A stretch of 64,000 bases of DNA from JAUNBN01 sp036645935. Lineage in GTDB: Bacteria > Bacillota > Clostridia > Oscillospirales > Ruminococcaceae. Where the stretch lies: positions 144,029 through 208,028 of the forward strand of contig JAVXNE010000003.1 of the NCBI GenBank assembly GCA_036645935.1, given 5' to 3'. Positions 34,510-43,703 of the stretch are shown here, piece by piece. The translations under genes and the position numbers were made by a program. The notes under the pieces were generated by a model. It saw only the letters and a program-made list of their open reading frames with translations, did not search any database and was not told the DNA's origin. Position 1 is the first letter of the stretch; the number at the start of each line of letters is the position of its first letter.

Positions 34510-35766
34510 TCAGATGAGCACCAATTCGGGGGCGCTGCCCTCGACACACTTTTCATCGACACTTATCTTGGCGATGTCGGTGCGTGAGCTCACGTCGTAC
34601 ATGATGGGGATGAGGAAGTTTTCCATTATCGCGCGAAGTCCGCGCGCTCCGCTCTTGCGTTCAACCGCTTTGCGTGCGATGGCGCGCAAGGCTTCATCGG
34701 TGAACTCGAGCGAGATGTTATCCATCTCCATCAAACGTTTGTATTGCTTGATGAGCGAGTTTTTAGGTTCGACAAGGATTCTGACGAGCATATCCTCATC
34801 GAGCGGTTCGAGCACAGATATTACGGGAATTCTGCCGACAAGCTCCGGTATCAGCCCGTATTTCACAAGGTCATGACCCGTCACCTGCTTGATGACATTC
34901 TCCGATGCAGAGCTGCTTCTGTCAGCAATAGACGCGCCGAATCCAAGCGAGGAGCGCGCGACGCGCTGTTCGATTATTTTGTCAATCCCGTCGAATGCTC
35001 CGCCGCATATGAACAGTATATTCGTCGTGTCAATCTGAATGAACTGCTGTTGCGGATGCTTGCGTCCGCCTCCGGGAGGAACATTTGAAACCGTGCCTTC
35101 AATTATTTTCAGCAGCGCCTGCTGCACTCCCTCGCCGCCGACATCGCGGGTGATTGAAGGATTCTCACTCTTGCGCGTTATCTTGTCGAGCTCGTCGATA
35201 TAGATTATGCCGCGCTGTGCGCGTTCAATGTCAAAATCCGCAGCCTGAACCAGCTTGAGGAGAATATTCTCGACATCCTCACCCACATAGCCAGCCTCAG
35301 TCAGCGTCGTGGCGTCCGCTATTGCGAACGGGACGTCGAGCGCCTTTGCGAGAGTTTGAGCAAGATAGGTTTTTCCAACACCGGACGGACCGAGCAGCAA
35401 TATGTTGCTCTTTTGCAATTCGACGTCGTTGACGTCGTTGTTGGCAATTCTCTTATAGTGGTTGTAAACCGCAACCGATAGGACAATTTTAGCATTCTGC
35501 TGTCCTATCACGTATTTGTCGAGAATATTGCAAATTTCCTGGGGCTTGGGAAGCGCTTTTTCCGAACATTCACCTGCGCCCACAGATCTCGTCGAGCCTT
35601 TCTTTGCGTGTACTCCTGAATTGCCCTCATTGTCCAGCAGCGAATAGCAAAGCAAAACGCACTCATTGCATATATAGGTATTTGGGCCAACGAGCATACG
35701 CTCCACCTCGTCCTGTGTTTTGCCGCAGAACGAGCATTTCATTGTCTTTCGGTTGTTTGTGGCCAT
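34510..35766 (-). CDS. clpX: ClpX, ATP-dependent unfoldase subunit
   Basis: 418 aa. N-terminal C4 zinc domain (CSFCGKTQ, CNEC), AAA+ module with GPSGVGKT, the pore/IGF-type loop region GFGASIAD and sensor residues. Unfolds tagged substrates into ClpP. It starts 13 bp after the clpP stop; with tig and clpP it forms one operon. Confidence 0.98.
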   Translation of the reverse strand: MATNNRKTMKCSFCGKTQDEVERMLVGPNTYICNECVLLCYSLLDNEGNSGVHAKKGSTRSVGAGECSEKALPKPQEICNILDKYVIGQQNAKIVLSVAVYNHYKRIANNDVNDVELQKSNILLLGPSGVGKTYLAQTLAKALDVPFAIADATTLTEAGYVGEDVENILLKLVQAADFDIERAQRGIIYIDELDKITRKSENPSITRDVGGEGVQQALLKIIEGTVSNVPPGGGRKHPQQQFIQIDTTNILFICGGAFDGIDKIIEQRVARSSLGFGASIADRSSSASENVIKQVTGHDLVKYGLIPELVGRIPVISVLEPLDEDMLVRILVEPKNSLIKQYKRLMEMDNISLEFTDEALRAIARKAVERKSGARGLRAIMENFLIPIMYDVSSRTDIAKISVDEKCVEGSAPELVLI

Positions 35767-35779
35767 GCTGCCTCCGGAC

Positions 35780-36361
35780 TTATCTTTTTATGAAAACCTC
35801 GTCTACTATGCCGTATTCCGCAGCTTCCTGTGCAGTCAAGAAATTGTCCCGATCGGTGTCCTTTTCAATGACTTCAAGCGGCTGCCCTGTCATTTCCGAA
35901 AGCAGTGAATTCATCTTGGACTTAATCGTGACAAGACGCGCCGCGTGTATCTTGACGTCAGACACCTGCCCTTGCATACCTCCAAGCGGCTGATGAATCA
36001 TGATCTCGCTGTTGGGGAGCGCGTAACGCTTGCCTTTTTGTCCCGCTGCGAGCAGGAATGCCGCCATTGAAGCCGCCATTCCGATCGCTATGGTCGACAC
36101 ATCACATTTAATGTAGTTCATGGTGTCGAAAATCGCCATTCCAGACGTTATTGATCCGCCTGGGCTGTTGATGTAAAGGCTGATATCCTTTGTCTGATCC
36201 TGTCCCTCGAGGTAGAGCAGCTGTGCGACAACAAGGCTCGCTGTCACGTCGTTAATTTCCTCCGAGAGCATTACTATTCTGTCGTTGAGCAGCCGCGAAA
36301 ATATGTCGTAAGACCGCTCGCCGCGGTTAGTCTGCTCGATTACCATCGGTACTAAACTCAT
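35780..36361 (-). CDS. clpP: ClpP, ATP-dependent protease proteolytic subunit
   Basis: 193 aa from ATG 36361 with CGGAGGCG upstream (the longer frame is not supported). Catalytic Ser in GMAASMAAF, His in EIMIHQPLGG, Asp in KDTDRDNFL. Forms the tetradecameric chamber for ClpX. Lies 13 bp after tig. Confidence 0.98.
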   Translation of the reverse strand: MSLVPMVIEQTNRGERSYDIFSRLLNDRIVMLSEEINDVTASLVVAQLLYLEGQDQTKDISLYINSPGGSITSGMAIFDTMNYIKCDVSTIAIGMAASMAAFLLAAGQKGKRYALPNSEIMIHQPLGGMQGQVSDVKIHAARLVTIKSKMNSLLSEMTGQPLEVIEKDTDRDNFLTAQEAAEYGIVDEVFIKR

Positions 36362-36374
36362 TTTTACGCCTCCG

Positions 36375-37751
36375 TTATTCGGCGGCTCCCTCGTCGGGTT
36401 TGTCGTCCGCCGTCTTTTTTGTTGACTTCTTTTTAGGCTTATCCTCGGTCTTGTCCTTTGACACGACCTTGTCGGTAACCCTGGCGGTACTGCGGACAAG
36501 GTCAAGCGCACGCGTGGCCTTCAGATTTTCAGCAAGTTCCTTGCGGGGAATTGCCTCGCGGATTTTCTCGATGTCCATCTCATAGTCGTCAGCGTACTTT
36601 TTGAGCTCCGCCTCAATATCCTCATCGGTTATCACAAAGTTCTCAGCGCGGATGATGGCTTCAAGTGCGAGTCTACTGCGGACATTTTTCGCAGCATTGT
36701 CACGCATCTCTTCTTTCATGGAGTCTATCGTGGAGTTTGTCATCTTGAAATAGTTCTCAAGCTCCATTCCCTGTGAACGAAGACGCTGAGCGAAATCGTT
36801 TATCATCTGCACGATCTGCTCTTCGATCATCACGTGAGGCACTTCTCCCTCAAGATTTTCAATGATCTCTTCGAGCAGTGAGTTTTCCAGCTCCGAATCG
36901 GAACGACGCTCATTTGATTTTGCAAGTTTCCCTTTAATGCTATCAGTGAGCTCTTTCAGCGTGTCAAACTCGCTTGCATCCTTGGCAAACTCGTCGTCCA
37001 GCTCGGGCATTTCCTTAATTCGAAGCTCGTGTAACTTAATCTTAAAGACAGCCTCCTTGCCAGCGAGCTGCTCTGAACCATATTCCTCGGGAAAGCGCAC
37101 GTTAATCTCGAATTCATCCCCGACATTGTGTCCGACTATCTGCTCTTCAAATCCGTCGATAAACTGTCCTGAGCCCAGGGTGAGATTAAAGTTGTCTCCC
37201 TTTCCGCCCTCAAAAGCCGTTCCATTGACAAACCCCTCAAAATCTATAACGGCAATATCCCCATTCTGTGCAGGGCGGTTTTCAACGGTAATCATTCTTG
37301 ACTGCTTTTCGCGCAGCAATCCCAACTCTCGGTCAATGTCAGCCTGCTCAACATTATAGACATTTCTCTCTGCGCTTAATCCCTTATACTTTTTCACGAC
37401 AAGCTCAGGGCGAAGCAGACACACGAATTTGGCAACAACACCCTTTTCGCGGCTCATTTCGGTGACGTCCACTTCGGGTCTGTCGATAATTTGAATATCG
37501 GCCTCCTCCACCGCTTTCTCAAACTCATCCGGCAGCAACTCATTCAGCGCATCCTCAAAGAAAAAGCTGTCGCCGTACATGCGCTCAATAATGGAGCGCG
37601 GTGCCTTGCCTTTGCGGAATCCCTGTATGTTAATCTTTTTGTTCTCGCGTCTGTATACTTTTTCTATAGCGTCGGCAAACGCTTTGGGATCAATTGCAAC
37701 GGTCAGCTCGTATTTTCCGTCCTCTTTTTTGCTGTGCTCAGTAAGTGACAT
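36375..37751 (-). CDS. tig: Trigger factor
   Basis: 458 aa ribosome-bound chaperone. N-terminal ribosome-binding signature in GFRKGKAPRSIIE, central FKBP-like PPIase domain (GDIAVIDFEGFVNGTAFEGG), C-terminal helical arms, and a long Lys/Asp/Glu-rich tail. First gene of tig-clpP-clpX. Start ATG 37751 with TTGGAGGA before it. Confidence 0.98.
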   Translation of the reverse strand: MSLTEHSKKEDGKYELTVAIDPKAFADAIEKVYRRENKKINIQGFRKGKAPRSIIERMYGDSFFFEDALNELLPDEFEKAVEEADIQIIDRPEVDVTEMSREKGVVAKFVCLLRPELVVKKYKGLSAERNVYNVEQADIDRELGLLREKQSRMITVENRPAQNGDIAVIDFEGFVNGTAFEGGKGDNFNLTLGSGQFIDGFEEQIVGHNVGDEFEINVRFPEEYGSEQLAGKEAVFKIKLHELRIKEMPELDDEFAKDASEFDTLKELTDSIKGKLAKSNERRSDSELENSLLEEIIENLEGEVPHVMIEEQIVQMINDFAQRLRSQGMELENYFKMTNSTIDSMKEEMRDNAAKNVRSRLALEAIIRAENFVITDEDIEAELKKYADDYEMDIEKIREAIPRKELAENLKATRALDLVRSTARVTDKVVSKDKTEDKPKKKSTKKTADDKPDEGAAE

Positions 37752-37782
37752 TGTGTATCCTCCAAGATTTCAAATCCAAAAT

Positions 37783-37791
37783 ATTATAACA
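37783..37791 (-). promoter_or_regulatory. tig promoter, extended -10
   Basis: Minus strand TGTTATAAT: a perfect TATAAT (37783-37788) with an extended TG element. No good -35 at 17 bp. Located 31 bp before the tig start. Confidence 0.6.
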
Positions 37792-37882
37792 CAAGGCTCA
37801 TGTAAAAGCCATAATGTATTCTCCGTACCCGCAAAATTAATTGTTAATCAAAACACGACAACCGTCTTTATGATTCGGTATA

Positions 37883-38569
37883 TCAGTTTATCGCAATCGG
37901 CTTAAATGCAAGAAAATCCGCTGATATGAGCGAAAAATCAATCCCGCGGTATCTTCCGTTAAATGCGCTCCCTATGCTCGCGCCGTGAACGTGGCCGTAA
38001 TAGCAGCGCCGCACGCCATAACTCTCGAGCATGTCCACAATCTCATCAACCCGAACTCCGCCGAAAATCGGAGGGTAGTGCAGGAACGCGACGCGCTCAA
38101 GTTCGCTGTCAGGGAAACGGCTAAGCGAGCTTTCCAACCTTCCGAGTTCGCGCAAAAAAACCTTGTCTTTCTGCTCGGCACGCTTGTCATAAAACCAGCT
38201 TCTCGTGCCGCATATGACAAGATTCTCAACTTCATAGGCATCGTTGAGCAAAAAATCGATCTTGTCAAGAGCATTTTCTGCCGTCCACGCTTCGAGCTTC
38301 GCGCGGGTTGACCACCAGTAGTCATGGTTGCCCTTGAGTATTATCTTGTGTCCGGGCAACCCGTTCAGTGCGCGAAAATCCGGCAACGCCTCTTCCAATG
38401 TCATCGCCCAAGATATGTCTCCCGCTATAATGACGGTGTCAGCGTCTCTCACCGCCGAGCGCCAATTTTTGAACAGTCTTTCGTCATAATTCTCCCAGCC
38501 CGCAAACACGTCCATGGGCTTCTCGCAGCCCAGCGACAGATGCGGATCGGCAATGGCAAAAACAGACAT
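37883..38569 (-). CDS. Metallophosphoesterase
   Basis: 228 aa from ATG 38569 (GAGG upstream). Calcineurin-type motifs: ADPHLS, GDISWA, GNHDYWW, and YGHVHG near the C-terminus, so a di-metal phosphoesterase. Substrate unknown. Last gene of the lepB-rbgA-rnhB-yraN-dipeptidase run; starts 7 bp after the dipeptidase stop. Confidence 0.92.
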   Translation of the reverse strand: MSVFAIADPHLSLGCEKPMDVFAGWENYDERLFKNWRSAVRDADTVIIAGDISWAMTLEEALPDFRALNGLPGHKIILKGNHDYWWSTRAKLEAWTAENALDKIDFLLNDAYEVENLVICGTRSWFYDKRAEQKDKVFLRELGRLESSLSRFPDSELERVAFLHYPPIFGGVRVDEIVDMLESYGVRRCYYGHVHGASIGSAFNGRYRGIDFSLISADFLAFKPIAIN

Positions 38570-38576
38570 ATAAACC

Positions 38577-39500
38577 TCATTGCATGAGCGCGGCGAAAAA
38601 CTCCCGCGCGTTATAGTAAAACACCCTCTGCGCTGTGCGCTCTCCAAACTCGAGCGAAAAGCTCTCAAACAGCGACGGAATAAAGGCAAGATCGGGACAA
38701 AATTCGGGCATCACAGCGCCGTCAAAATCGCTTCCAATGCAGACCGAGCGCTCGCCACCCAGAGTGAGCATCTTGTATGAGTGGCGCATAAAATCTGAAA
38801 GTTTTGCGTCTCCGTCGCTCTTCAGAAACTCTTTGTAAAGATTCAAACCGACGATGCCTCCCCTGCGCGCTATCTCACAAAAGTGCTCGTCTGTAAGGTT
38901 ACGGCGATGACCGCACACCGACCGCAGATTTGAATGAGTTGCGATAATTGGTGCTTCGGTGTGGCACAGCACATCGTCGACGCCCTCGTCCGAAAGATGG
39001 GACACATCGGGAGCAATGCACAGCTCGTTCATCGCATCGACAAGCTCTATCCCGGAGCGCTTCAGTTTTCCGCCCTCTCCGCTTCCAACTGCGAACTCAT
39101 TCTCGCCGTTCCACGTGATGGTTATTGCCCTGACGCCGTCTTGTGCAACTTCAGGCAGCCTCTCAAGCTTTCCCGCAAGCGCCGCCGCGTTTTCAATGGC
39201 AAGAATTCCTGCACAGCGTCCTTTTTCAAGCGCATCCCGCACAGCTGTCTCTGCAGAACAGAGCGCAAGCATCTCGGGATGCTCTTTTTCAAAAGATTTT
39301 ATATAACTGACACGCCTGCGATATTCCTGCCACGCGGCCTCACCTCTGACGTTGTCATCTATAAAAATCGCAAAAATCTGGCACCAGTTGTCAATCTTAC
39401 CGCGCTTGCTGAAAGAGAGCTGAACGCTGTCGTCTGTCGGTGACGCTCCCGTTTTCGCACAGTGTACAAAGGTATCGCAGTGCAGATCAAAATAGTCCAT
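38577..39500 (-). CDS. Membrane dipeptidase family (peptidase M19)
   Basis: 307 aa from ATG 39500 (AAGGAAAAC upstream). The zinc residues are visible as DLHCDTF at the start, the Glu in GILAIENAA, and His in CIAPDVSHLSD and PIIATHSNLRSVCGHRRNL. Clostridial members hydrolyse dipeptides, often with D-residues. No signal peptide, so cytoplasmic. Between yraN and the phosphoesterase. Confidence 0.93.
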   Translation of the reverse strand: MDYFDLHCDTFVHCAKTGASPTDDSVQLSFSKRGKIDNWCQIFAIFIDDNVRGEAAWQEYRRRVSYIKSFEKEHPEMLALCSAETAVRDALEKGRCAGILAIENAAALAGKLERLPEVAQDGVRAITITWNGENEFAVGSGEGGKLKRSGIELVDAMNELCIAPDVSHLSDEGVDDVLCHTEAPIIATHSNLRSVCGHRRNLTDEHFCEIARRGGIVGLNLYKEFLKSDGDAKLSDFMRHSYKMLTLGGERSVCIGSDFDGAVMPEFCPDLAFIPSLFESFSLEFGERTAQRVFYYNAREFFAALMQ

Positions 39501-39516
39501 AGTTTTCCTTTGCGCC

Positions 39517-39876
39517 TTAAAAGGCGTTTTCAATATAATTGACAACACGAAATTCCCGTCCGTCACGCTCCACGATCACAACATCAAAACGCGGCTGCAG
39601 ATTGCTCGGGTTTTGGCTGAGGTAAAGCTCTGCCGTCACTGTAAGGCGGCTTTGTTTTCGCAAATCAACAGCCTCCTCTCCTGACACCAAAGCATTTTTC
39701 GCGCGAGTTTTGACCTCAACAAAGGCGATGAACGACGCGTTTTCGGCAATTATGTCTATCTCACCAAAACGACATTTAAAGTTTCTTGCCAAAATAGCCC
39801 AGCCGCGCATTCTAAGATACAGCTCAGCGGTGTGCTCGCCCATCGCCCCTGTGTCAAGCTCAAACCGCTGTTGCAT
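39517..39876 (-). CDS. yraN: YraN family (UPF0102) endonuclease-like protein
   Basis: 119 aa with the restriction-endonuclease-like core: GEHTAELYLRMRGW, NFKCRFGEIDIIA (the ID acidic site) and VEVKTR. Family function unproven. Starts 2 bp after rnhB, a conserved pair. Confidence 0.95.
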   Translation of the reverse strand: MQQRFELDTGAMGEHTAELYLRMRGWAILARNFKCRFGEIDIIAENASFIAFVEVKTRAKNALVSGEEAVDLRKQSRLTVTAELYLSQNPSNLQPRFDVVIVERDGREFRVVNYIENAF

Positions 39877-39878
39877 AT

Positions 39879-40487
39879 CTATACCCTGCCTTTCAAAAAG
39901 CTGAGACGGTGGTATTCGGTGATTCCGAACTGATCAATTGCCGCATAATGAGCCTTTGTGGGGTAACCCTTGTGCTGTGCGAAGCCATATTGTGGCAATC
40001 GAACATCAAGCTCGCGCATAAAACGATCGCGCTCAACCTTGGCAATTATCGAGGCCGCCGCAATGCTGGCCGACACCGCGTCGCCATGTACTACACAGCG
40101 CGTCTCAATCTTGCCGCAATCGGGTGCACGGTTGCCATCCGCGAGCACAAGCGAGGGAGCGGCTTTCAGTTTCTCAACCGCGCGGCTCATGCCGAGCATC
40201 GAAGCCCACAAAATATTTATCTCGTCGATAACTCGGTTGTCAATAAACACAAAGGAAAAAAACAGGCATCGAGATTTTATCTCATCGCACAATTTCTCTC
40301 TGCGTTTTTCGGTGACCTTTTTGCTGTCGTTGAGCCATTCAAACCGATCTCCCGCCCGCAAAATGACCGCCGCACAGGAAACTGGACCTGCCAGCGGGCC
40401 ACGTCCCGCTTCGTCTGTTCCGCAAACAAGATCTCCGAACTGCGTGCGCAGTTCATCGTCGTAATCATACAGCGCCTCATAAATCAT
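39879..40487 (-). CDS. rnhB: Ribonuclease HII
   Basis: 202 aa. GTDEAGRGPLAGP carries the DEG signature, ADGN and AASIIAKVERDR the other catalytic and conserved residues. Removes ribonucleotides from DNA and RNA of hybrids. Overlaps rbgA by 4 bp. Confidence 0.97.
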   Translation of the reverse strand: MIYEALYDYDDELRTQFGDLVCGTDEAGRGPLAGPVSCAAVILRAGDRFEWLNDSKKVTEKRREKLCDEIKSRCLFFSFVFIDNRVIDEINILWASMLGMSRAVEKLKAAPSLVLADGNRAPDCGKIETRCVVHGDAVSASIAAASIIAKVERDRFMRELDVRLPQYGFAQHKGYPTKAHYAAIDQFGITEYHRLSFLKGRV

Positions 40488-41344
40488 CGTGGAGCCTCTT
40501 CGAAAGTGATGTTTCCCAATTTACCGGCTCGCAGCTCATCCAAAACCATTGCGGCAGCGCGTTCGGTGTCGGGAATTCCGCCCGGCATAAGCATTCCACG
40601 GTGGCGTGCTATCTCAGAGAGCAGTTCAAAATTGTCCTGATCGAGATCCGAATCGTCCAATTTGTAACGTGATTTCAGCATTTCGGAATAATCTCTTTTG
40701 AGAAGTCCGAGCAGGCAGGCAGATATTTCCTGTCCGTCAAGAACCCCGTCCTTTATCGCACCCGTAAACGCAAGCAGCAGTGCCCCGTTTTGGTTTTCAA
40801 GCTTTTTCCACAGAACGCCGGGCATATCAAGAAGCTCTATTCGCGGCAGCGATATCCATTGCTTGCCGCGCGTAACGCCGGGGCGATCTTCCGCTTTCGC
40901 GCGTGTCGAACCGGCAAGCGCATTTATGAAGGTGGACTTTCCTACATTCGGAACTCCGATCACCATTGCTGCCGGTTTTGCAAGCCGCTTTTTTCCGCTG
41001 ATCGCATCTTTGTTTGTGAGCAACGCCAGCGCTGCGTCCACTGCTTTCATAGGGCCTCTTTTGTCGCGTGATGACAGAGACAGCGCACCGTAACCGCGAT
41101 CGCGGTAGAAGCTCTCCCAAGCTTTTGTAGCTCGCTCGTCCGCAAGGTCGGATTTGTTGAGAACGAGCAGCCTCGGCTTGTTTGCCGTAGCGCTCGCAAG
41201 TTGCGGATTTTTGCTCGAGAGCGGTATGCGAGCATCGAGCAGTTCAATCAATATATCAACGTGACGAAGCTCCGATTCGATGAGCCTGAACGTTTTTGTC
41301 ATGTGTCCGGGAAACCAGTGAATATTTGAAAATTCAGCATTCAT
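40484..41344 (-). CDS. rbgA: Ribosome biogenesis GTPase RbgA (YlqF)
   Basis: 286 aa from ATG 41344. Circularly permuted GTPase: G4 NKSDL precedes G1 GVPNVGKST and G3 DMPG. Opens with NIHWFPGHMTK, the family signature. Late 50S assembly. The start lies 1 bp after the lepB stop, and its ribosome site is weak, so it probably depends on lepB translation. Confidence 0.96.
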   Translation of the reverse strand: MNAEFSNIHWFPGHMTKTFRLIESELRHVDILIELLDARIPLSSKNPQLASATANKPRLLVLNKSDLADERATKAWESFYRDRGYGALSLSSRDKRGPMKAVDAALALLTNKDAISGKKRLAKPAAMVIGVPNVGKSTFINALAGSTRAKAEDRPGVTRGKQWISLPRIELLDMPGVLWKKLENQNGALLLAFTGAIKDGVLDGQEISACLLGLLKRDYSEMLKSRYKLDDSDLDQDNFELLSEIARHRGMLMPGGIPDTERAAAMVLDELRAGKLGNITFEEAPR

Positions 41345-41345
41345 A

Positions 41346-41864
41346 TTATTTACCGAAAACCAACACTTCTTTGCCGACAACGCTGCGCGTGTCCACAAAC
41401 CCGAGTGCACCAAAGCGACTGTCGAGCGACACGCTGCGATTATCACCCATAACGAAGATGCATCCTTTTGGAACTATACATGGATATTTGACATCTCCTC
41501 GAAGATTGTCCGAGCCCGCTGACACGACATCTGGGAACGGTTCCCCGTCCACCATCACCGCACCTGTCACGCGGTCAACATCCACAGTCTCTCCCTCCGT
41601 TGCGATCACTCTTTTGATAAGCGGCTCTCCGAGCGAGTTGTTGTCGTCGATTATCACAACATCTCCCTGCCGTGGCTGATAAAACAGACCGTACGCGATG
41701 ACATAATCCCCTGTTTTAAACTGCGGCTGCATCGAGCTGCCCTGCACTGTATAGGTCTTCAGCACAAATGTGAACAGGATCAGCACAAGTGAAAGCGAAA
41801 AGACAATCGAGTCCAGCCACTCAAATACCGTGTATGCGATTTTGACGTTTCTTGTATTTTTCAT
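41346..41864 (-). CDS. lepB: Signal peptidase I
   Basis: 172 aa from ATG 41864. One N-terminal TM helix (about 15-37), catalytic Ser in GSSMQPQF and Lys in LIKRVIATEGE, and the closing GDNRSVSLDSRFGALGF box. Cleaves Sec/Tat signal peptides outside the membrane. The only ribosome-site-like bases are absent: an extended -10 TGCTATAAT ends 6 bp before the ATG, so the message may be leaderless. An upstream GTG (41900) also lacks an SD. Confidence 0.95.
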   Translation of the reverse strand: MKNTRNVKIAYTVFEWLDSIVFSLSLVLILFTFVLKTYTVQGSSMQPQFKTGDYVIAYGLFYQPRQGDVVIIDDNNSLGEPLIKRVIATEGETVDVDRVTGAVMVDGEPFPDVVSAGSDNLRGDVKYPCIVPKGCIFVMGDNRSVSLDSRFGALGFVDTRSVVGKEVLVFGK

Positions 41865-41879
41865 GTTTTCATTATAGCA
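41865..41879 (-). promoter_or_regulatory. lepB promoter, extended -10 with apparently leaderless start
   Basis: Minus strand TGCTATAAT (41871-41879), then GAAAAC and the lepB ATG. Transcription normally starts 7 bases after the -10, which here is the A of ATG or next to it. Confidence 0.55.
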
Positions 41880-42732
41880 CAACAAATGTCTTTTTGGCAC
41901 CGATATAGGCGAGGAAGTTTAAAACGCACCTGTATTTTGCAGTGCCGTGAATATGAACAAAACTGACAATTTGTCGATTTGAAAGCATCCGCATGCCTGA
42001 CAAACTTTGAAAAATATCGATAATCCCCTCAAGTGAGTTTCTTTGCTTTACTCGGAATTACAAATTCGCGTTATGCTCATGACTGAACATGTTGCAGGAG
42101 GCGTCGATGGAATCACATGCACAATGGCAACGTTGTCCATTAAGACAAGAACACACGCAATCCGTGCTGTCTTATGGGTCCGAAATTCGATACTGTTTTT
42201 AATTCCGGCTGACATCAGCCGCTCAAGATTGAGCTTCGGATTTTTTAATGGTATAATAATTCCCACTGCATAATACCGTTTGCGACCGGATTATGTTTTA
42301 AACGTGAGGTACGCACTTAAAAATCGCCGCAACAGAAAGTTTTTGCTTCCGGCGCGCATTGATTTTCACTTGAATTTCAAGGCTCTTGACGTGTCTTTTG
42401 AAAATCTACATCCGTTTTGCCAAAAGTACTGAAAACTCTTGAGCACAAGCACCCTGACAATGCGTGTAATCCTAAAACCTTATGTATGTTTTATCCATCC
42501 AACATAATATATTGCTGCGCATTTCATTCTGCAAACTTGCGAGTTTGTGTCGCCTCTTTGGAGTTTTAGTTTGTGAGCGCACTCCAGCGTGTTGTCTTGT
42601 TTTCAGCTTTCGAGGTTTTGTGCCGATACGATATACGAACTGTGTATTTATTAAGATTGCACTCAAAATGCCTGGCGAGACCGATTTAAATCAAGATTTC
42701 ATAAAAAGGCACAGCGGACGTGTGGAGACAAC
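41880..42732. other. Non-coding gap with a plus-strand promoter
   Basis: No gene I can support; the open frames here look random. A promoter-like TTGAGC-17-TATAAT lies at 42229-42257 on the plus strand, about 475 bp before the hydrolase gene, so there may be a long leader or a separate small RNA between. No known riboswitch or 6S/tmRNA signature recognised. Confidence 0.5.
42229..42257 (+). promoter_or_regulatory. Promoter in the gap before the hydrolase gene
   Basis: TTGAGC (42229-42234), 17-bp spacer, perfect TATAAT (42252-42257). First product downstream is the alpha/beta hydrolase. Confidence 0.6.
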
Positions 42733-43389
42733 ATGACAATATCGGTAAACGGTGTAACTTTATATTATGAAAGAAACGGCAGCGGCGATCCGCTTATCAT
42801 GATGCACGGAAACGGAGAGACACACGACATCTTCGACAACGCTGTTTCTCTGCTCTCTGAGAATTTTACCGTATACACGGTTGACACTCGCGGACACGGA
42901 CACAGCTCTGCCGTCGCACAATATCACTACGCCGATATGGCAAAGGACATGCATTGCTTCATAGAAGCGCTGGGGCTCATAACACCCGTTTTCTACGGTT
43001 TCAGCGACGGAGGCATTGTCGGGCTGCTGCTCGCCTCGCAATATCCAAAGCTCCTCTCGCAGCTAATCGTCTCGGGTGCAAATCTTCGGCCCAATGGCGT
43101 TCGCGCAGGTATACTTCGCAAAACTCGGGCAAATTATAGAGAAACCGCCGATCCCAAATTAAAAGTCATGCTCGAAGAGCCTGTTATAACCGCAGATATG
43201 CTGCGGAATATTTCAGTTCCGACGACAGTCCTCGCGGGCGGATTCGATGTCATAAAACTCCGTCACACAAGAGAAATCGCATCCGAAATTGAACACAGCA
43301 CACTGCGTATACTGCCGCTGCACGGCCACGGCAGCTACATCGTACACAGCAAGAAAATCGCAAAATTAATACTTCAATCCGTGAAATGA
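42733..43389 (+). CDS. Alpha/beta hydrolase
   Basis: 218 aa. Oxyanion HG motif (MMHGNGETHD), nucleophile elbow GFSDGG (Ser about 93), Asp in LAGGFDVI and His in LPLHGHGSY. A small esterase/lipase-like hydrolase; substrate unknown. Start ATG 42733 after GTGGAGACA. Followed 10 bp later by ywbE and a terminator, so a two-gene unit. Confidence 0.9.
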   Translation: MTISVNGVTLYYERNGSGDPLIMMHGNGETHDIFDNAVSLLSENFTVYTVDTRGHGHSSAVAQYHYADMAKDMHCFIEALGLITPVFYGFSDGGIVGLLLASQYPKLLSQLIVSGANLRPNGVRAGILRKTRANYRETADPKLKVMLEEPVITADMLRNISVPTTVLAGGFDVIKLRHTREIASEIEHSTLRILPLHGHGSYIVHSKKIAKLILQSVK

Positions 43390-43399
43390 GGACAGTTCA

Positions 43400-43597
43400 A
43401 TGAATGGACACACACGTGCAAATGTCAAAATAGGTCTTACCGTAGATATTGTGCTCAAAGCAGACCAGCCCACAGGCAAGTTGACGCGCGGCGTAGTCTC
43501 ACGAATACTCACAAAAAGCCCAACCCACCCTCACGGAATAAAGGTAATGCTCGACGACGGTCAAGTGGGAAGAGTTCAGAACATTGTATCGCTGTAA
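43400..43597 (+). CDS. ywbE: YwbE family protein
   Basis: 65 aa. The whole length matches the YwbE family (RANVKIGLTVDIVLKADQ, then GVVSRILTKSPTHPHGIKV), a small beta-barrel protein of unknown function. ATG 43400 has GAGGAC upstream. Confidence 0.93.
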   Translation: MNGHTRANVKIGLTVDIVLKADQPTGKLTRGVVSRILTKSPTHPHGIKVMLDDGQVGRVQNIVSL

Positions 43598-43655
43598 TTT
43601 TAAGGATTGGCAAAACTCCTTGTTTGTATATTTATTCATTTTGAACTGACTGATT

Positions 43656-43703
43656 AAAAAACGATATCCGTCTGCACTTGTGTGCAACCGGATATCGTTT
43701 TTT
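43656..43703. terminator. Bidirectional terminator after ywbE
   Basis: AAAAAACGATATCCG (43656-43670) pairs with CGGATATCGTTTTTT, with an inner TGCAC/GTGCA hairpin. Confidence 0.9.

Noticed and set aside
42043..42736. Open frames in the lepB-hydrolase gap as genes
   Set aside because: No SD sites, no domains, overlapping frames on both strands with random composition.
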